From positions 28,859 through 92,858 of the forward strand of contig CAJFVX010000045.1 in assembly GCA_904420585.1 (NCBI GenBank): a DNA stretch of 64,000 bases. Reading direction: 5' to 3'. Below the pieces are notes generated by a model that saw only the letters and a list, made by a program, of their open reading frames with translations, ran no database searches and was not told where the DNA came from. Made by a program: the position numbers and the translations under genes. Of the stretch, positions 1-8,056 are shown in pieces. The first letter of the stretch is position 1. Every line of letters starts with the position of its first letter. Source of the DNA: Candidatus Howiella intestinavium (GTDB lineage Bacteria; Bacillota; Clostridia; Oscillospirales; Acutalibacteraceae).

Positions 1-585
1 GTATGCGCAGCCGGGCAGGCAGCCGCACCAGAACATGATCAGCCCCAGGTTATCCTCCATGGAAAAGGATGAAAAGGGGTTGGACTTTGCATAGCACCGC
101 CGGAGAATCTCCTGCCCGGCCGGGCTGCCGGTATCCAGGAGGACGAAATCCCCGGGGCCGGGGCTGACGGGGAGGGTATACTGAACCTCAGCCGCCTGCC
201 GGAACCCAAAACGGGAATAAAAATTCAGAACCGTATCGTTGGCGAAGAGGTAGACGCCGTCGGCCTTGCCCTGCCAGTCGGCCAGGATTTCCTCCAGCAG
301 CCGCCGGGCCAGGCCCTGCCCCCGGAAGCCGGGGTCGGTCATAACCGTGCCGATTTGAATATACCGCCGCCGGCGGCCCTCCAGCCGGAAGTCCATGGGG
401 TTGACCGCGGCGCAGGATACCACCCGGCCGCCCTGGGCCAGGACGTAGGGGATGTAGCGGTCCCCCCACCAGCCGGCTGCATACCAGTCGGCAAAGGACA
501 GGCCGAAGACCCGCCGGGCTAAATCCATAAAGCTTTCCCGGAGGGCATCGTCCTCCCGCACCTGCTTGTACAAGGTAAACGTCAT
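1..585 (-). CDS. GNAT family N-acetyltransferase (3' end cut by window edge)
   Basis: Reading leftward from ATG at 585, 195 codons stay open and run off the left edge, so the C-terminus is missing. The GNAT acetyl-CoA site is visible as RGQGLARRLLEE in the middle of the protein, after the beta-4 strand IQIGTVMTD, and motif B follows as NDTVLNFYSRFGF. Ribosome site GGAGG sits 6-7 bases before the start. The family transfers an acetyl group from acetyl-CoA to an amine; the substrate cannot be told from the sequence. It lies 11 bp downstream of the ABC permease gene on the same strand and may be the last gene of that operon. Confidence 0.85.
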   Translation of the reverse strand, partial: MTFTLYKQVREDDALRESFMDLARRVFGLSFADWYAAGWWGDRYIPYVLAQGGRVVSCAAVNPMDFRLEGRRRRYIQIGTVMTDPGFRGQGLARRLLEEILADWQGKADGVYLFANDTVLNFYSRFGFRQAAEVQYTLPVSPGPGDFVLLDTGSPAGQEILRRCYAKSNPFSSFSMEDNLGLIMFWCGCLPGCAY

Positions 586-596
586 GATAATCCTCC

Positions 597-1241
597 TTAC
601 AGCTCCCGCTTTTTATAAAAATAGATGGACAGCTGCCAGGAGAGGAAGAAAAGCAGGGCCGACGCGGTCAGGAGAATCAGCAGGGGCCCCCAGCCGGGCA
701 GGATGGCAAAGACGGCGGGCAGGTCGGCTGTGCTGTCGGAGGTTATCATCCCCAGGGTCACAAAGAAGGCGCAGAGGGCGCCGATGATGATATAGTAGGC
801 GATGCGGCCCCGCTCGGCCCCAAGCCGAAAGACCACCGGCAGCAGCAGGGAGGGCGCCAGCAGGCCCACGCTGCAGAGAAGGGCGGCCATGGAGAGGAAG
901 CCCTCGGGTTGGAACTGTCCCACATAGGCCGCCCGGACGCCCTGGGCCAGCAGGCTGAGGATAAGGCAGACTGCCAGCAGCAAAAGCACCAGCAGGTACT
1001 TGACCGAAACCACCGCGCCCCGGGAACAGGGCAGGGTGTCGGCGCAGCTTATCCACCGGTTGCGCTCGTCGTAGGACAGGATGGTCACCGGCAGCATGCT
1101 GGCAATCAGGACGGGATACAGAAAGAAAAAGAAGCTGCCTTCATTCATGGCCGCCACGGCGCAGAAGACCACCGCCAGGACGAAAAAGGCCATGCCGTAT
1201 TTTTTCAGCATCAGCAAATCCTTATATACAAGACCCTTCAT
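597..1241 (-). CDS. ABC-2 type transporter permease
   Basis: Protein of 214 residues with about six hydrophobic segments and almost no soluble domain. The segment DERNRWISCADTLPCSR early in the chain is the conserved cytoplasmic loop of the small ABC2_membrane_5 permeases, which pair with a separate ATPase. I start at ATG 1241 (MKGLVYKDL), one base after the stop of the upstream ATPase gene; an in-frame start further upstream would lie inside that gene. The tight spacing suggests translational coupling. Substrate unknown; the GntR(YtrA)-ABC arrangement is typical of systems that sense cell-wall antibiotics or handle small peptides, which is inference here. Confidence 0.85.
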   Translation of the reverse strand: MKGLVYKDLLMLKKYGMAFFVLAVVFCAVAAMNEGSFFFFLYPVLIASMLPVTILSYDERNRWISCADTLPCSRGAVVSVKYLLVLLLLAVCLILSLLAQGVRAAYVGQFQPEGFLSMAALLCSVGLLAPSLLLPVVFRLGAERGRIAYYIIIGALCAFFVTLGMITSDSTADLPAVFAILPGWGPLLILLTASALLFFLSWQLSIYFYKKREL

Positions 1242-1242
1242 G

Positions 1243-2088
1243 CTATTTACCCCCTTTGGCCATATAGACAAACAATTCCTCAATGCTCACCGGGCCCACC
1301 TGCAGGCCGGCCGGAACCTTATCCCGCCGGACCACCGCCTCGGCGCCGTAGGGCGACACCTTCTTGCCCAGCACCGCCCCGGCGGGCAGGGCCGCCAGCT
1401 GGCTTTCGGAGCAGCGCACCACCCCGTAGCTTTCGCTCAGCCGGTCCTTTTCCTCTAAAAGCAGCAGCTTTCCCTTATGCAGAAAGGCGATGTAGTCGCA
1501 GAGCTTCTCCAGGTCGCTGACAATGTGGGAGGAGATGAGCACGGCGTTGCGTTCATTGCGGGTGAATTCCGACAGGATTTCCACCACCTCGTCCCGCACC
1601 ACCGGGTCCAGGCCGCTGGTGGCCTCGTCCAGAATCAGCAGCCGGGCCCCGTGGGACAGGGCCGTGGCAATCCCCAGCTTCATCTTCATGCCCTTGGAAT
1701 ATTCCTTAAAGGGCTTATCCCAGGGCAGGGAAAACCGGTCCATATACGAAGCGAAGTCCTCTTCCGACCAGCGGGTGTAGATGCCGGAAAAAATCCGCTC
1801 CATCTGCCGGGCGGTCAGGGCCTCGGGATAGCCCACCTCGTCCAGCACCACGCCCATGTCCTGCTTGACGGGGGTCAGGTCGTCCCCGTCCGACGCCCCC
1901 AGGATGCGCACCCCGCCCCCGTCCTTCCTTATCATGCGCAGAAGCAGGCGGATGGTGGTGCTTTTGCCCGCCCCGTTTTCCCCCACCAGCCCCAGAATAC
2001 AGCCGGCCGGCAGGGCGAAGGATACCTTATCCAGGGTAAAGCCCCGGTACTTTTTGCTCAGGTTGCGCACTTCCAATACATTATCCAT
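1243..2088 (-). CDS. ABC transporter ATP-binding protein
   Basis: 281-residue nucleotide-binding subunit. Walker A GENGAGKST is near residue 36-44, the signature motif is the degenerate YSKGMKMKL, and Walker B plus D-loop are LILDEATSGLDP. The H-loop is SSHIVSDLEKL. The 60-residue C-terminal tail beyond the ATPase core is common in exporters of the YtrB/EcsA type. The start ATG overlaps the 3' end of the GntR gene by 8 bp and the stop is one base before the permease start, so regulator, ATPase and permease form one coupled operon. It energises transport by the permease at the inner face of the membrane. Confidence 0.93.
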   Translation of the reverse strand: MDNVLEVRNLSKKYRGFTLDKVSFALPAGCILGLVGENGAGKSTTIRLLLRMIRKDGGGVRILGASDGDDLTPVKQDMGVVLDEVGYPEALTARQMERIFSGIYTRWSEEDFASYMDRFSLPWDKPFKEYSKGMKMKLGIATALSHGARLLILDEATSGLDPVVRDEVVEILSEFTRNERNAVLISSHIVSDLEKLCDYIAFLHKGKLLLLEEKDRLSESYGVVRCSESQLAALPAGAVLGKKVSPYGAEAVVRRDKVPAGLQVGPVSIEELFVYMAKGGK

Positions 2089-2467
2089 GACTCGTTTCCT
2101 CCTCGCTTAAGATGGAAAACAGTTCGAGAATATCCTTGCGGCTTAAATTGCAGGAGGCCGCCAGGCGGTTTATCTCCCCAATATACTGCTCGATTTTCTT
2201 GAGATTTTCCTCCCGCAGCAGCTCGGTATTTTTGGGCGCCACAAAGGAGCCCTTGCCCGCCACGGTGTAAATAAACCCTTCTTTCTCCAGTTCGTCATAG
2301 GCGCGCTTGGTGGTGATGACGCTGATGCGCAAATCCTTGGCCAGGTTCCGGATGGAGGGTAAGGCCTCGTCCTCCATCAGGGCCCCGCTGATGATTTGGC
2401 TCTTTATCTGGGTGTATATCTGGTCGTAGATAGGCGCCCCGCTCTTATTGTCGATGAAGATCTGCAT
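2081..2467 (-). CDS. GntR family transcriptional regulator, YtrA type
   Basis: 128 residues: an N-terminal winged helix (IYDQIYTQIKSQIISGAL, then LPSIRNLAKDLRISVITTKRAY) and only a short helical tail, the layout of the YtrA subfamily that lacks a large effector domain. I prefer ATG 2467 (MQIFIDNKSG) because AAGGAG lies 11 bases upstream; a GTG at 2479 is possible but would directly abut that site. First gene of the ABC operon. A perfect 14-bp palindrome next to the -10 box of its own promoter argues for autorepression released by a ligand or by the cognate transporter state, as known for YtrA. Confidence 0.92.
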   Translation of the reverse strand: MQIFIDNKSGAPIYDQIYTQIKSQIISGALMEDEALPSIRNLAKDLRISVITTKRAYDELEKEGFIYTVAGKGSFVAPKNTELLREENLKKIEQYIGEINRLAASCNLSRKDILELFSILSEEETSHG

Positions 2468-2486
2468 GCCTTTCTTCACTCCTTAA

Positions 2487-2527
2487 CTGTACATGTACAG
2501 TATATACAGTAAGAACAGATATGTCAA
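2487..2527 (-). promoter_or_regulatory. Promoter and palindromic operator of the GntR-ABC operon
   Basis: On the minus strand TTGACA (2522-2527) and TATACT (2499-2504) are separated by exactly 17 bp. The perfect palindrome CTGTACATGTACAG (2487-2500) overlaps the downstream edge of the -10 box, and CTGTATATACTG just beside it repeats the half site. This is where a GntR dimer would block transcription start. Confidence 0.75.
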
Positions 2528-2596
2528 TAGGGGCGGCGAAATAATTTTTGAAAGGAAAATGAAACCGAATCGTAACTTCCTATTTATTGACAGATG

Positions 2597-2605
2597 TGCT
2601 ATACT
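2597..2605 (+). promoter_or_regulatory. Candidate extended -10 promoter for the pseudokinase gene
   Basis: TGCTATACT is a TGn-TATACT extended -10. A TTGACA at 2587-2592 is only 7 bp upstream, too close to serve as its -35. The same string GTGCTATACT recurs before ppk1 at 4761-4770. The leader that follows contains an intergenic repeat copy. Confidence 0.4.
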
Positions 2606-2617
2606 GTATACGATTAG

Positions 2618-2740
2618 ACTGTCAGGCTGCCCCAAAGCCTATGGAACCGTCCGGGCCGGCGACATGTGCGTCGGCCGGGGATATGTCAGAAGGGGGCTCG
2701 CCCCTCTTCTGCAGCTTGCCGACAAAGGCGGCAAGCGGAA
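2618..2740 (+). repeat. Dispersed intergenic multi-hairpin repeat, copy 1
   Basis: Shows the family's three landmarks in order: GGCGACATGTGCGTCGGCC, then the stem CAGAAGGGGG/CCCCTCTTCTG, then CTTGCCGAC with GGCAAGCGG. The central CAAATCCCGC hairpin seen in other copies is missing here. It lies between the candidate promoter at 2597 and the pseudokinase start. Confidence 0.75.
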
Positions 2741-2803
2741 AATTATGGGCATGGTATGGACATTTCCGCGTCTTAGTATATATGTGTATAAAAGAGGGAA
2801 AGG

Positions 2804-4624
2804 ATGAAACCTGTCATGCAAAACACCGACCGGCTCTGTATGGGCTGTATGAACGACAACGGCGGCGAGCAGATCTGCCCCATATGCGGGTACGACGAGC
2901 AAAGCCCCCATCCGGAATCGGCCCTGCCTCCCCGGACCTTTATCGGCGATGGCCGGTATCTGGTGGGCAAGGTGCTGGAGACCAACGGCCAGGGGATTAC
3001 CTATCTGGGCTGGGACAATACCAGCGACACCATCGTCTGGATTCAGGAGTACTTCCCCACCGGCCTGTGCGAGCGCCTGGCCGACGGGACGGTGCAGAAG
3101 GCAGAGGGCTCGGAGTTCCCCTTTGAGGAGGGGATGCTTGCCTTTTTGGAGCTGTCCCGGTCCCTCTCCCGCCTGCGGGAGCTGCCGGCCCTGCTGCCGG
3201 CAGTGGAGGTCTTCGAGGCGGGCGGCACGGCCTATTTCGTGCAGCAGGCCGTATCGGGCATCACCCTCAGGGAATTCCTCCTGCGCAACGGGGGGACGCT
3301 GACCTGGGAGCAGGCCCGGCCCCTCTTCCTGCCCCTGCTTTCGGCCTTAAAGACCCTGCATAACGCCGGCATCGTCCACCGGGGCATCTCCCCCGAGACC
3401 CTGCTGGTGGGCCGGGACGGGAAAATCCGCTTAAAGGATTTCCTCATCCCCGCCGCCCGGACGGCCCGCAGCGATATGACCGCCCAGCTCTACCCCGGCT
3501 TTGCCGCCATCGAGCAGTACGGGTTCGACGGCCAGCCCGGCCCCTGGACGGATGTCTACGGCTTTGCGGCCACCCTCTTCCGGGTGCTGGTGGGCAATCC
3601 GCCCCCCGAGGCCACCGAGCGGGTGACCGACGACCATATGAATATCCCCTCCAAAATCGCCCAGTCCCTGCCCCACCATGTGCTGACGGCCCTGGCCAAC
3701 GCCCTGCAGATTCTGCCGGAGGACCGGACCCAGTCCATGGATGAGCTGCGGGAGGACCTGGTGCCTGCGGCCGAAGCCGGCCAGGGCAGGGGGGGCAACG
3801 GCAAAAAGAAAAAGGGCGGCAACAAGCGGTACGGCCTTATTGCCGCTCTGTCCACGGCGGGGGTCATCGTGGTGGTGCTGGCCGTGCTGGCCATGACCAT
3901 CTTCCGGGACGACCTCTTCCCCGGGGGAAACCAAAGCGGCCTGGCCCTGCCCTCCATGAGTTCGGTGGGGAACGCCCAGCCCGAGGAGTCGGGAGAAAAA
4001 CTCTATACCGTGCCCAACCTGGCGGGCCAGACCTTCGCCCAGCTCACCGACAATACCGAGTACCGGGATATTTACCAGTTTGAAATCGTCTCCGAAAGCT
4101 ATAACGACTCCCAGCCCCGGGGGGCGGTCTACGAGCAGAGCCCGGCGGCGGGGACCACCGTCACCAAGGGCACCAAAATCCAGGTGCGCATCAGCCTGGG
4201 GCCCTCCACCATCGCCCTGCCCAACCTGGTGGGCCTGACCCGGGACGCGGCCTACATCCAGCTGCTGGAACTGGGCTTTTTGCCCGGCTCGGTGCAGTTC
4301 TATGAAAAGTACGACGCCACCAAGCCGGAAGGCACGGTGGTAGAAGTGGATCCGGGGGAGGGCGCCCAGCTGCACCCCGAATCCAGCGTGCGGGTCTTTG
4401 TCAATTCCTTTGTGGCCTCCTCCTCTGACGTGACCACCACGACCACCACCTCCCGCCCCGTTGTGACTGCGCCGCCGGCTACCACGGCGCCTCCCACCAC
4501 CACCGAGCGCCCCTCCACGACCACCAGCGAATCAACCACAACCTCCGAGGATTCTTCCTCCCACGAGTCCCACTCCTCCCGCCCCGACTCGGAGGAGGAG
4601 CACAGTTCGGAAGAAGAGGAATAA
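2804..4624 (+). CDS. Membrane pseudokinase with zinc ribbon and two PASTA domains
   Basis: 606 residues. Order: zinc ribbon with Cys 12, 15, 25 and 28; protein-kinase fold about 46-315; Lys-rich stretch; one membrane span about 344-366; two PASTA domains about 400-466 and 470-535; Thr/Ser/Pro then acidic tail 540-606. It belongs to the bacterial Ser/Thr kinase group with an EYFP motif, but key residues are gone: the VAIK lysine is Gln 81 (VWIQEYFP), HRD is HRG (HRGISPETLL, so the catalytic Asp and the later Asn are both lost), and DFG is DFL. Catalysis is therefore unlikely. PASTA domains in the family bind muropeptides or lipid II outside the cell, so a scaffold or sensor of wall status is a fair inference. 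Start 2804; ATG 2816 also fits the AAAGGA site. Confidence 0.9.
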   Translation: MKPVMQNTDRLCMGCMNDNGGEQICPICGYDEQSPHPESALPPRTFIGDGRYLVGKVLETNGQGITYLGWDNTSDTIVWIQEYFPTGLCERLADGTVQKAEGSEFPFEEGMLAFLELSRSLSRLRELPALLPAVEVFEAGGTAYFVQQAVSGITLREFLLRNGGTLTWEQARPLFLPLLSALKTLHNAGIVHRGISPETLLVGRDGKIRLKDFLIPAARTARSDMTAQLYPGFAAIEQYGFDGQPGPWTDVYGFAATLFRVLVGNPPPEATERVTDDHMNIPSKIAQSLPHHVLTALANALQILPEDRTQSMDELREDLVPAAEAGQGRGGNGKKKKGGNKRYGLIAALSTAGVIVVVLAVLAMTIFRDDLFPGGNQSGLALPSMSSVGNAQPEESGEKLYTVPNLAGQTFAQLTDNTEYRDIYQFEIVSESYNDSQPRGAVYEQSPAAGTTVTKGTKIQVRISLGPSTIALPNLVGLTRDAAYIQLLELGFLPGSVQFYEKYDATKPEGTVVEVDPGEGAQLHPESSVRVFVNSFVASSSDVTTTTTTSRPVVTAPPATTAPPTTTERPSTTTSESTTTSEDSSSHESHSSRPDSEEEHSSEEEE

Positions 4625-4642
4625 GCTTCCCCATCCATCCCA

Positions 4643-4680
4643 CCCCGGCCGGAGCCTGCAGGCTTCGGCCGGGGTTTTGC
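4643..4680 (+). terminator. Rho-independent terminator after the pseudokinase gene
   Basis: Stem CCCCGGCCG (4643-4651) with CGGCCGGGG (4666-4674), an inner GCCTGCAGGC hairpin, then TTTT. Confidence 0.85.
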
Positions 4681-4715
4681 GTGTTTTGGCCGCCGCAGGA
4701 GGAGAAAATACGGTT

Positions 4716-4770
4716 TTTAGGTAAAATTTAGTTAAAATCCGTGGTACAAACCTTCCCTGTGTGCTATACT
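4716..4770 (+). promoter_or_regulatory. PHO-box-like 11-bp direct repeats and extended -10 promoter of ppk1
   Basis: TTTAGGTAAAA (4716-4726) and TTTAGTTAAAA (4727-4737) are head-to-tail 11-bp repeats, the spacing and rough sequence (TTAACA-N5-TTAACA) of PhoP boxes in Firmicutes. 27 bp further is the extended -10 TGCTATACT (4762-4770) without a good -35, as expected of an activated promoter. It precedes polyphosphate kinase, a classic phosphate-starvation gene. PhoP binding is inference. Confidence 0.55.
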
Positions 4771-4841
4771 AAATTTAATATCGGGACCATTCTATCGCCA
4801 AAGCGGAAAGCGGTATATACAGATTAGGGAGGTATATGTAC

Positions 4842-6941
4842 ATGGGCGAGAAAAAGAGCCCCTTTACCAACCGGGAGCTCAGCTGGCTGGACTTCAACGT
4901 CCGGGTGCTGGAGGAGGCCGAGCGGGACCGGAACCCCGTGCTGGAGCGGCTGAAATTCTTAAGCATCACCGCCTCCAACCTGGACGAATTTTACATGGTG
5001 CGGGTGGCTTCCATCAAGGAGAAAATCCAGGACAAGGAAACCGAGCCGGACGAGTCCGGCCTGACCCCGGAGGAAAACCTTGCGAAAATCCGCAAGAAGG
5101 CGGGCAATTTCGTGGCCCGGCAGTACGCCTGCTACGAAAAGCACATCCTGCCCGACCTGGAGAAGGCCGGCATCCGGCTGGTCCCCCCCGACGGGCTGGA
5201 CGAAAACCAGTACAAGGCCGTGTCCGACTATTTTTACAATATGGTCTTCCCCGTCCTGACCCCCATCGCCGTGGACAAGAGCCGTCCCCTGCCCCTGCTG
5301 CTCAACAAGGCGGTGTACATCGCCGTGCGGCTGCGGCGGGAAAATAAGTCCTACTTCGCCCTGGTGCAGGTGCCCACCGTCCTGCCCCGGCACTTTGAAC
5401 TGCCCTGCCAGGAGGGCCGGGCCTTTATCCTGCTGGAGGACATCATCACCTACTTCTTATCCTCCCTCTTCGAGCTGCACATCATCGAGGCCCATGCCCT
5501 CTTCCGGGTGACCCGCAACTCGGATTTGGAGGTGGACGAGGACGCCGAAAACCTGCTGACCGCCATGAAAAAGACCCTGGAGAAGCGCAAGCGGGGGGCG
5601 CCTGTCCGGCTGGAGCTGCAGCAGGAATGCGACGAGAAGCTGCGGGAGTTCCTGCTGGAGGCCCTCCACGTCAGCCGGAAGGACGTGGTGGACATCCCCG
5701 GCCCCATGGCCCTGGCTGGCTTTATGAAATTCGCCATGATGCCGGGGGGCGAGAGCCTCCGGCTGCCCCCCATCACGCCGGTGGTCCCGGCAGATTTCGT
5801 GGGGGTGGAGGACTATTTCGCCGCCATTCGGGAGCACGACCGGTTTGTCCATCATCCCTATGAAAGCTTCGATGTGGTGGTGGATTTCCTGCGGCAGGCC
5901 GCCGAGGACCCGGATGTGCTGGCCATCAAGCAGACCCTCTACCGGGTCAGCGGCCAGTCCCCCATTATCGACGGGCTCATCAAGGCCGCCCAGAACGGCA
6001 AGCAGGTCACCGTGCTGGTGGAGCTGAAGGCCCGGTTCGACGAGGCCAACAACATCGCCTGGGCGGCCAAGCTGGAAAAGGCGGGCTGCCACGTGCTCTA
6101 CGGGGTGGAGGGGCTGAAAACCCACTGTAAAATCCTGCTGGTGGTCCGGCGGGAGGAGGGGGGCATCCGCCGCTACCTCCACCTGGGCACCGGCAACTAC
6201 AACGACTCCACCGCCAGGCTCTACACCGATATGGGCATGTTCACCTGCCGGGAGGAGTTCGGCCGGGACGCAAGCGAGCTGTTCAACCGGCTGACCGGCT
6301 ACTCCCGCTTCCCCGACTACCAGAAGCTGGTGCCCGCCCCCGAGTCCATCCGGGAGTTTGTCTACAGCCGTATCGACCGGGAAATCGAGCATAAGAAAAA
6401 GGGCCTGCCCGCCGGCATCTTCATCAAAATCAACTCCCTGCTGGACAAGGGCATGGTGGACAGGCTGTACGAGGCCTCCCAGGCCGGGGTGAAAATCAAG
6501 CTGCTGGTGCGGGGCATTTGCTCTTTGGTGCCCGGCGTCAAGGGGGTCAGCGAGAATATCGAAGTGCGGAGCATCGTGGGCCAGCTGCTGGAGCACAGCC
6601 GCATCTTTATCTTTGAGAACGGCGGCCGGCGGGAAATCCTCTTAGGCAGCGCCGACCTCATGCCCCGGAACCTCAACCGCCGGGTGGAACTGCTCTTCCC
6701 GGTGGAGGACGCCAATCTGAAACGGCGGCTGCTTTCCATCACCGAGCTCATGTGGGCCGACAACCAGAATGCCCGCATCCAGGATAAAAACCGGCAGTAT
6801 AAGCTGGTCTGTCCGGGAGAGGAGGAGCCGGTCAACTCCCAGCTGGAGCTGGCCCGCCGGGCCCACGCGGCGTCGGTGCGCCGGCAGCGGGCGGTGGAAA
6901 GGGAACGGCAGAGCCACCCTGTGGAAGCACAGGGGCAATAG
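4842..6941 (+). CDS. ppk1: Polyphosphate kinase 1
   Basis: About 699 residues, full length for PPK1. It reversibly polymerises the gamma-phosphate of ATP into inorganic polyphosphate. N-terminal domain begins FTNRELSWLDFNVRVLEEA, followed by the LKFLSITASNLDEFYMVRVA signature. The two phospholipase-D-like halves carry the active-site histidines: KTHCKILLV (the autophosphorylated His) and QLLEHSRIFIF; the tail NLNRRVELLFPV is also diagnostic. I take ATG 4842 because AGGGAGG lies 9 bases upstream; ATG 4836 is in frame but only 3 bases from it. First gene of a run with pfk and rsmE; 16 bp separate it from pfk. Confidence 0.96.
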   Translation: MGEKKSPFTNRELSWLDFNVRVLEEAERDRNPVLERLKFLSITASNLDEFYMVRVASIKEKIQDKETEPDESGLTPEENLAKIRKKAGNFVARQYACYEKHILPDLEKAGIRLVPPDGLDENQYKAVSDYFYNMVFPVLTPIAVDKSRPLPLLLNKAVYIAVRLRRENKSYFALVQVPTVLPRHFELPCQEGRAFILLEDIITYFLSSLFELHIIEAHALFRVTRNSDLEVDEDAENLLTAMKKTLEKRKRGAPVRLELQQECDEKLREFLLEALHVSRKDVVDIPGPMALAGFMKFAMMPGGESLRLPPITPVVPADFVGVEDYFAAIREHDRFVHHPYESFDVVVDFLRQAAEDPDVLAIKQTLYRVSGQSPIIDGLIKAAQNGKQVTVLVELKARFDEANNIAWAAKLEKAGCHVLYGVEGLKTHCKILLVVRREEGGIRRYLHLGTGNYNDSTARLYTDMGMFTCREEFGRDASELFNRLTGYSRFPDYQKLVPAPESIREFVYSRIDREIEHKKKGLPAGIFIKINSLLDKGMVDRLYEASQAGVKIKLLVRGICSLVPGVKGVSENIEVRSIVGQLLEHSRIFIFENGGRREILLGSADLMPRNLNRRVELLFPVEDANLKRRLLSITELMWADNQNARIQDKNRQYKLVCPGEEEPVNSQLELARRAHAASVRRQRAVERERQSHPVEAQGQ

Positions 6942-6957
6942 AAAGGGGAATGTGCAT

Positions 6958-8040
6958 ATGGGAAAGAAGAAGAAAATCGGCCTGCTGACCAGCGGCGGGG
7001 ACTGCCAGGGACTGAACGCCGCCCTGCGGGGGGTGGCCAAGGGCCTGGACAACGCCTTCGACGAGGTGGAGTTCTACGGTTTTACCGACGGCTACCGGGG
7101 CCTTATCGAATGCGAATACAAAACCTATGAAGCCAACGACTTTTCGGGCATCCTGACCATGGGGGGCACCATCCTGGGCACCTCCCGGCAGCCCTATAAG
7201 CAGATGCGGGTCATCGACGAGAACAGCGTGGACAAGGTGGCCGCCATGAAGCGCACCTACCAGAAGCTGGGGCTGGACTGCCTGGTCATCCTGGGGGGCA
7301 ACGGCACCCATAAGACGGCCAACCTGCTGTCGGGGGAGGGGCTGCACATCGTCACCCTGCCCAAGACCATCGACAACGACATCTACGGCACCGACCTGAC
7401 CTTCGGCTTCTACTCGGCGGTGGACATCGCCACCCACGTCATCGAGTGCATCCACACCACGGCCTTTTCCCACAGCCGGGTGTTCATCGTGGAGCTCATG
7501 GGCCACAAGGCCGGCTGGCTGACCCTCTACGCCGGCATCGGCGGCGGGGCGGACGTCATCCTGCTGCCCGAAATCCCCTACGACATCGACAGGGTGGCCG
7601 AAGCCATCACCCGCCGGAACAACAACCGGAATAAGTTCGCCATCCTGGCCGTGGCCGAGGGGGCGCTGTCGGTGGAAGAATCCAAAATGCGCAAGAAGGA
7701 GTTCAAGGCGGCCCGGGCGGCCATGGCCTATCCGTCGGTATCCTACCGGCTGGCCGCCGAGCTGGAGGAGAAGACCGGCAAGGAAATCCGGGTCACCGTG
7801 CCCGGCCACTTCCAGCGGGGGGGCAGCCCCAACGCCTACGACCGCATCTTCTGCAGCCTGCTGGGGGCCGCCGCCGCCGACCTGATTGCCAGGGAGCAGT
7901 ACGGGTACATGGTGGGCTATGTGGACAATAAGTTTGTGCCGGTGCCCCTGTCCGAGGTGGCCGGCCGGCTGAAGCTGGTTCCCCCCGACTGCCAGGTGGT
8001 CACCGAGGCCCGCCGGCTGGGCATCAGCTTCGGCGACTGA
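6958..8040 (+). CDS. pfkA: 6-phosphofructokinase, group III type
   Basis: 360 residues. Phosphorylates fructose-6-phosphate in glycolysis. Visible motifs: N-terminal GLLTSGGDCQGLNAALRG, ILGGNGTHKTA, PKTIDNDIYGTDLTFGF with the catalytic Asp, ELMGHKAGWL, and PGHFQRGGSPNAYDR. In PFK numbering the residue after GGN is Gly 104, which predicts ATP use, while the Lys of PKTIDND (124) is the residue found in PPi enzymes and group III ATP enzymes. The usual Asp of GGDG is Asn here. Start ATG 6958 follows AAAGGGG; the open frame extends upstream into ppk1 but has no reason to start there. RsmE follows 16 bp later. Confidence 0.92.
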   Translation: MGKKKKIGLLTSGGDCQGLNAALRGVAKGLDNAFDEVEFYGFTDGYRGLIECEYKTYEANDFSGILTMGGTILGTSRQPYKQMRVIDENSVDKVAAMKRTYQKLGLDCLVILGGNGTHKTANLLSGEGLHIVTLPKTIDNDIYGTDLTFGFYSAVDIATHVIECIHTTAFSHSRVFIVELMGHKAGWLTLYAGIGGGADVILLPEIPYDIDRVAEAITRRNNNRNKFAILAVAEGALSVEESKMRKKEFKAARAAMAYPSVSYRLAAELEEKTGKEIRVTVPGHFQRGGSPNAYDRIFCSLLGAAAADLIAREQYGYMVGYVDNKFVPVPLSEVAGRLKLVPPDCQVVTEARRLGISFGD

Positions 8041-8056
8041 GGACGGAGGGATACCC

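Noticed and set aside
2587..2592. TTGACA as the -35 of the pseudokinase promoter
   Set aside because: Only 7 bp from the clear -10 TATACT; the alternative TACGAT at 16 bp is a poor match.
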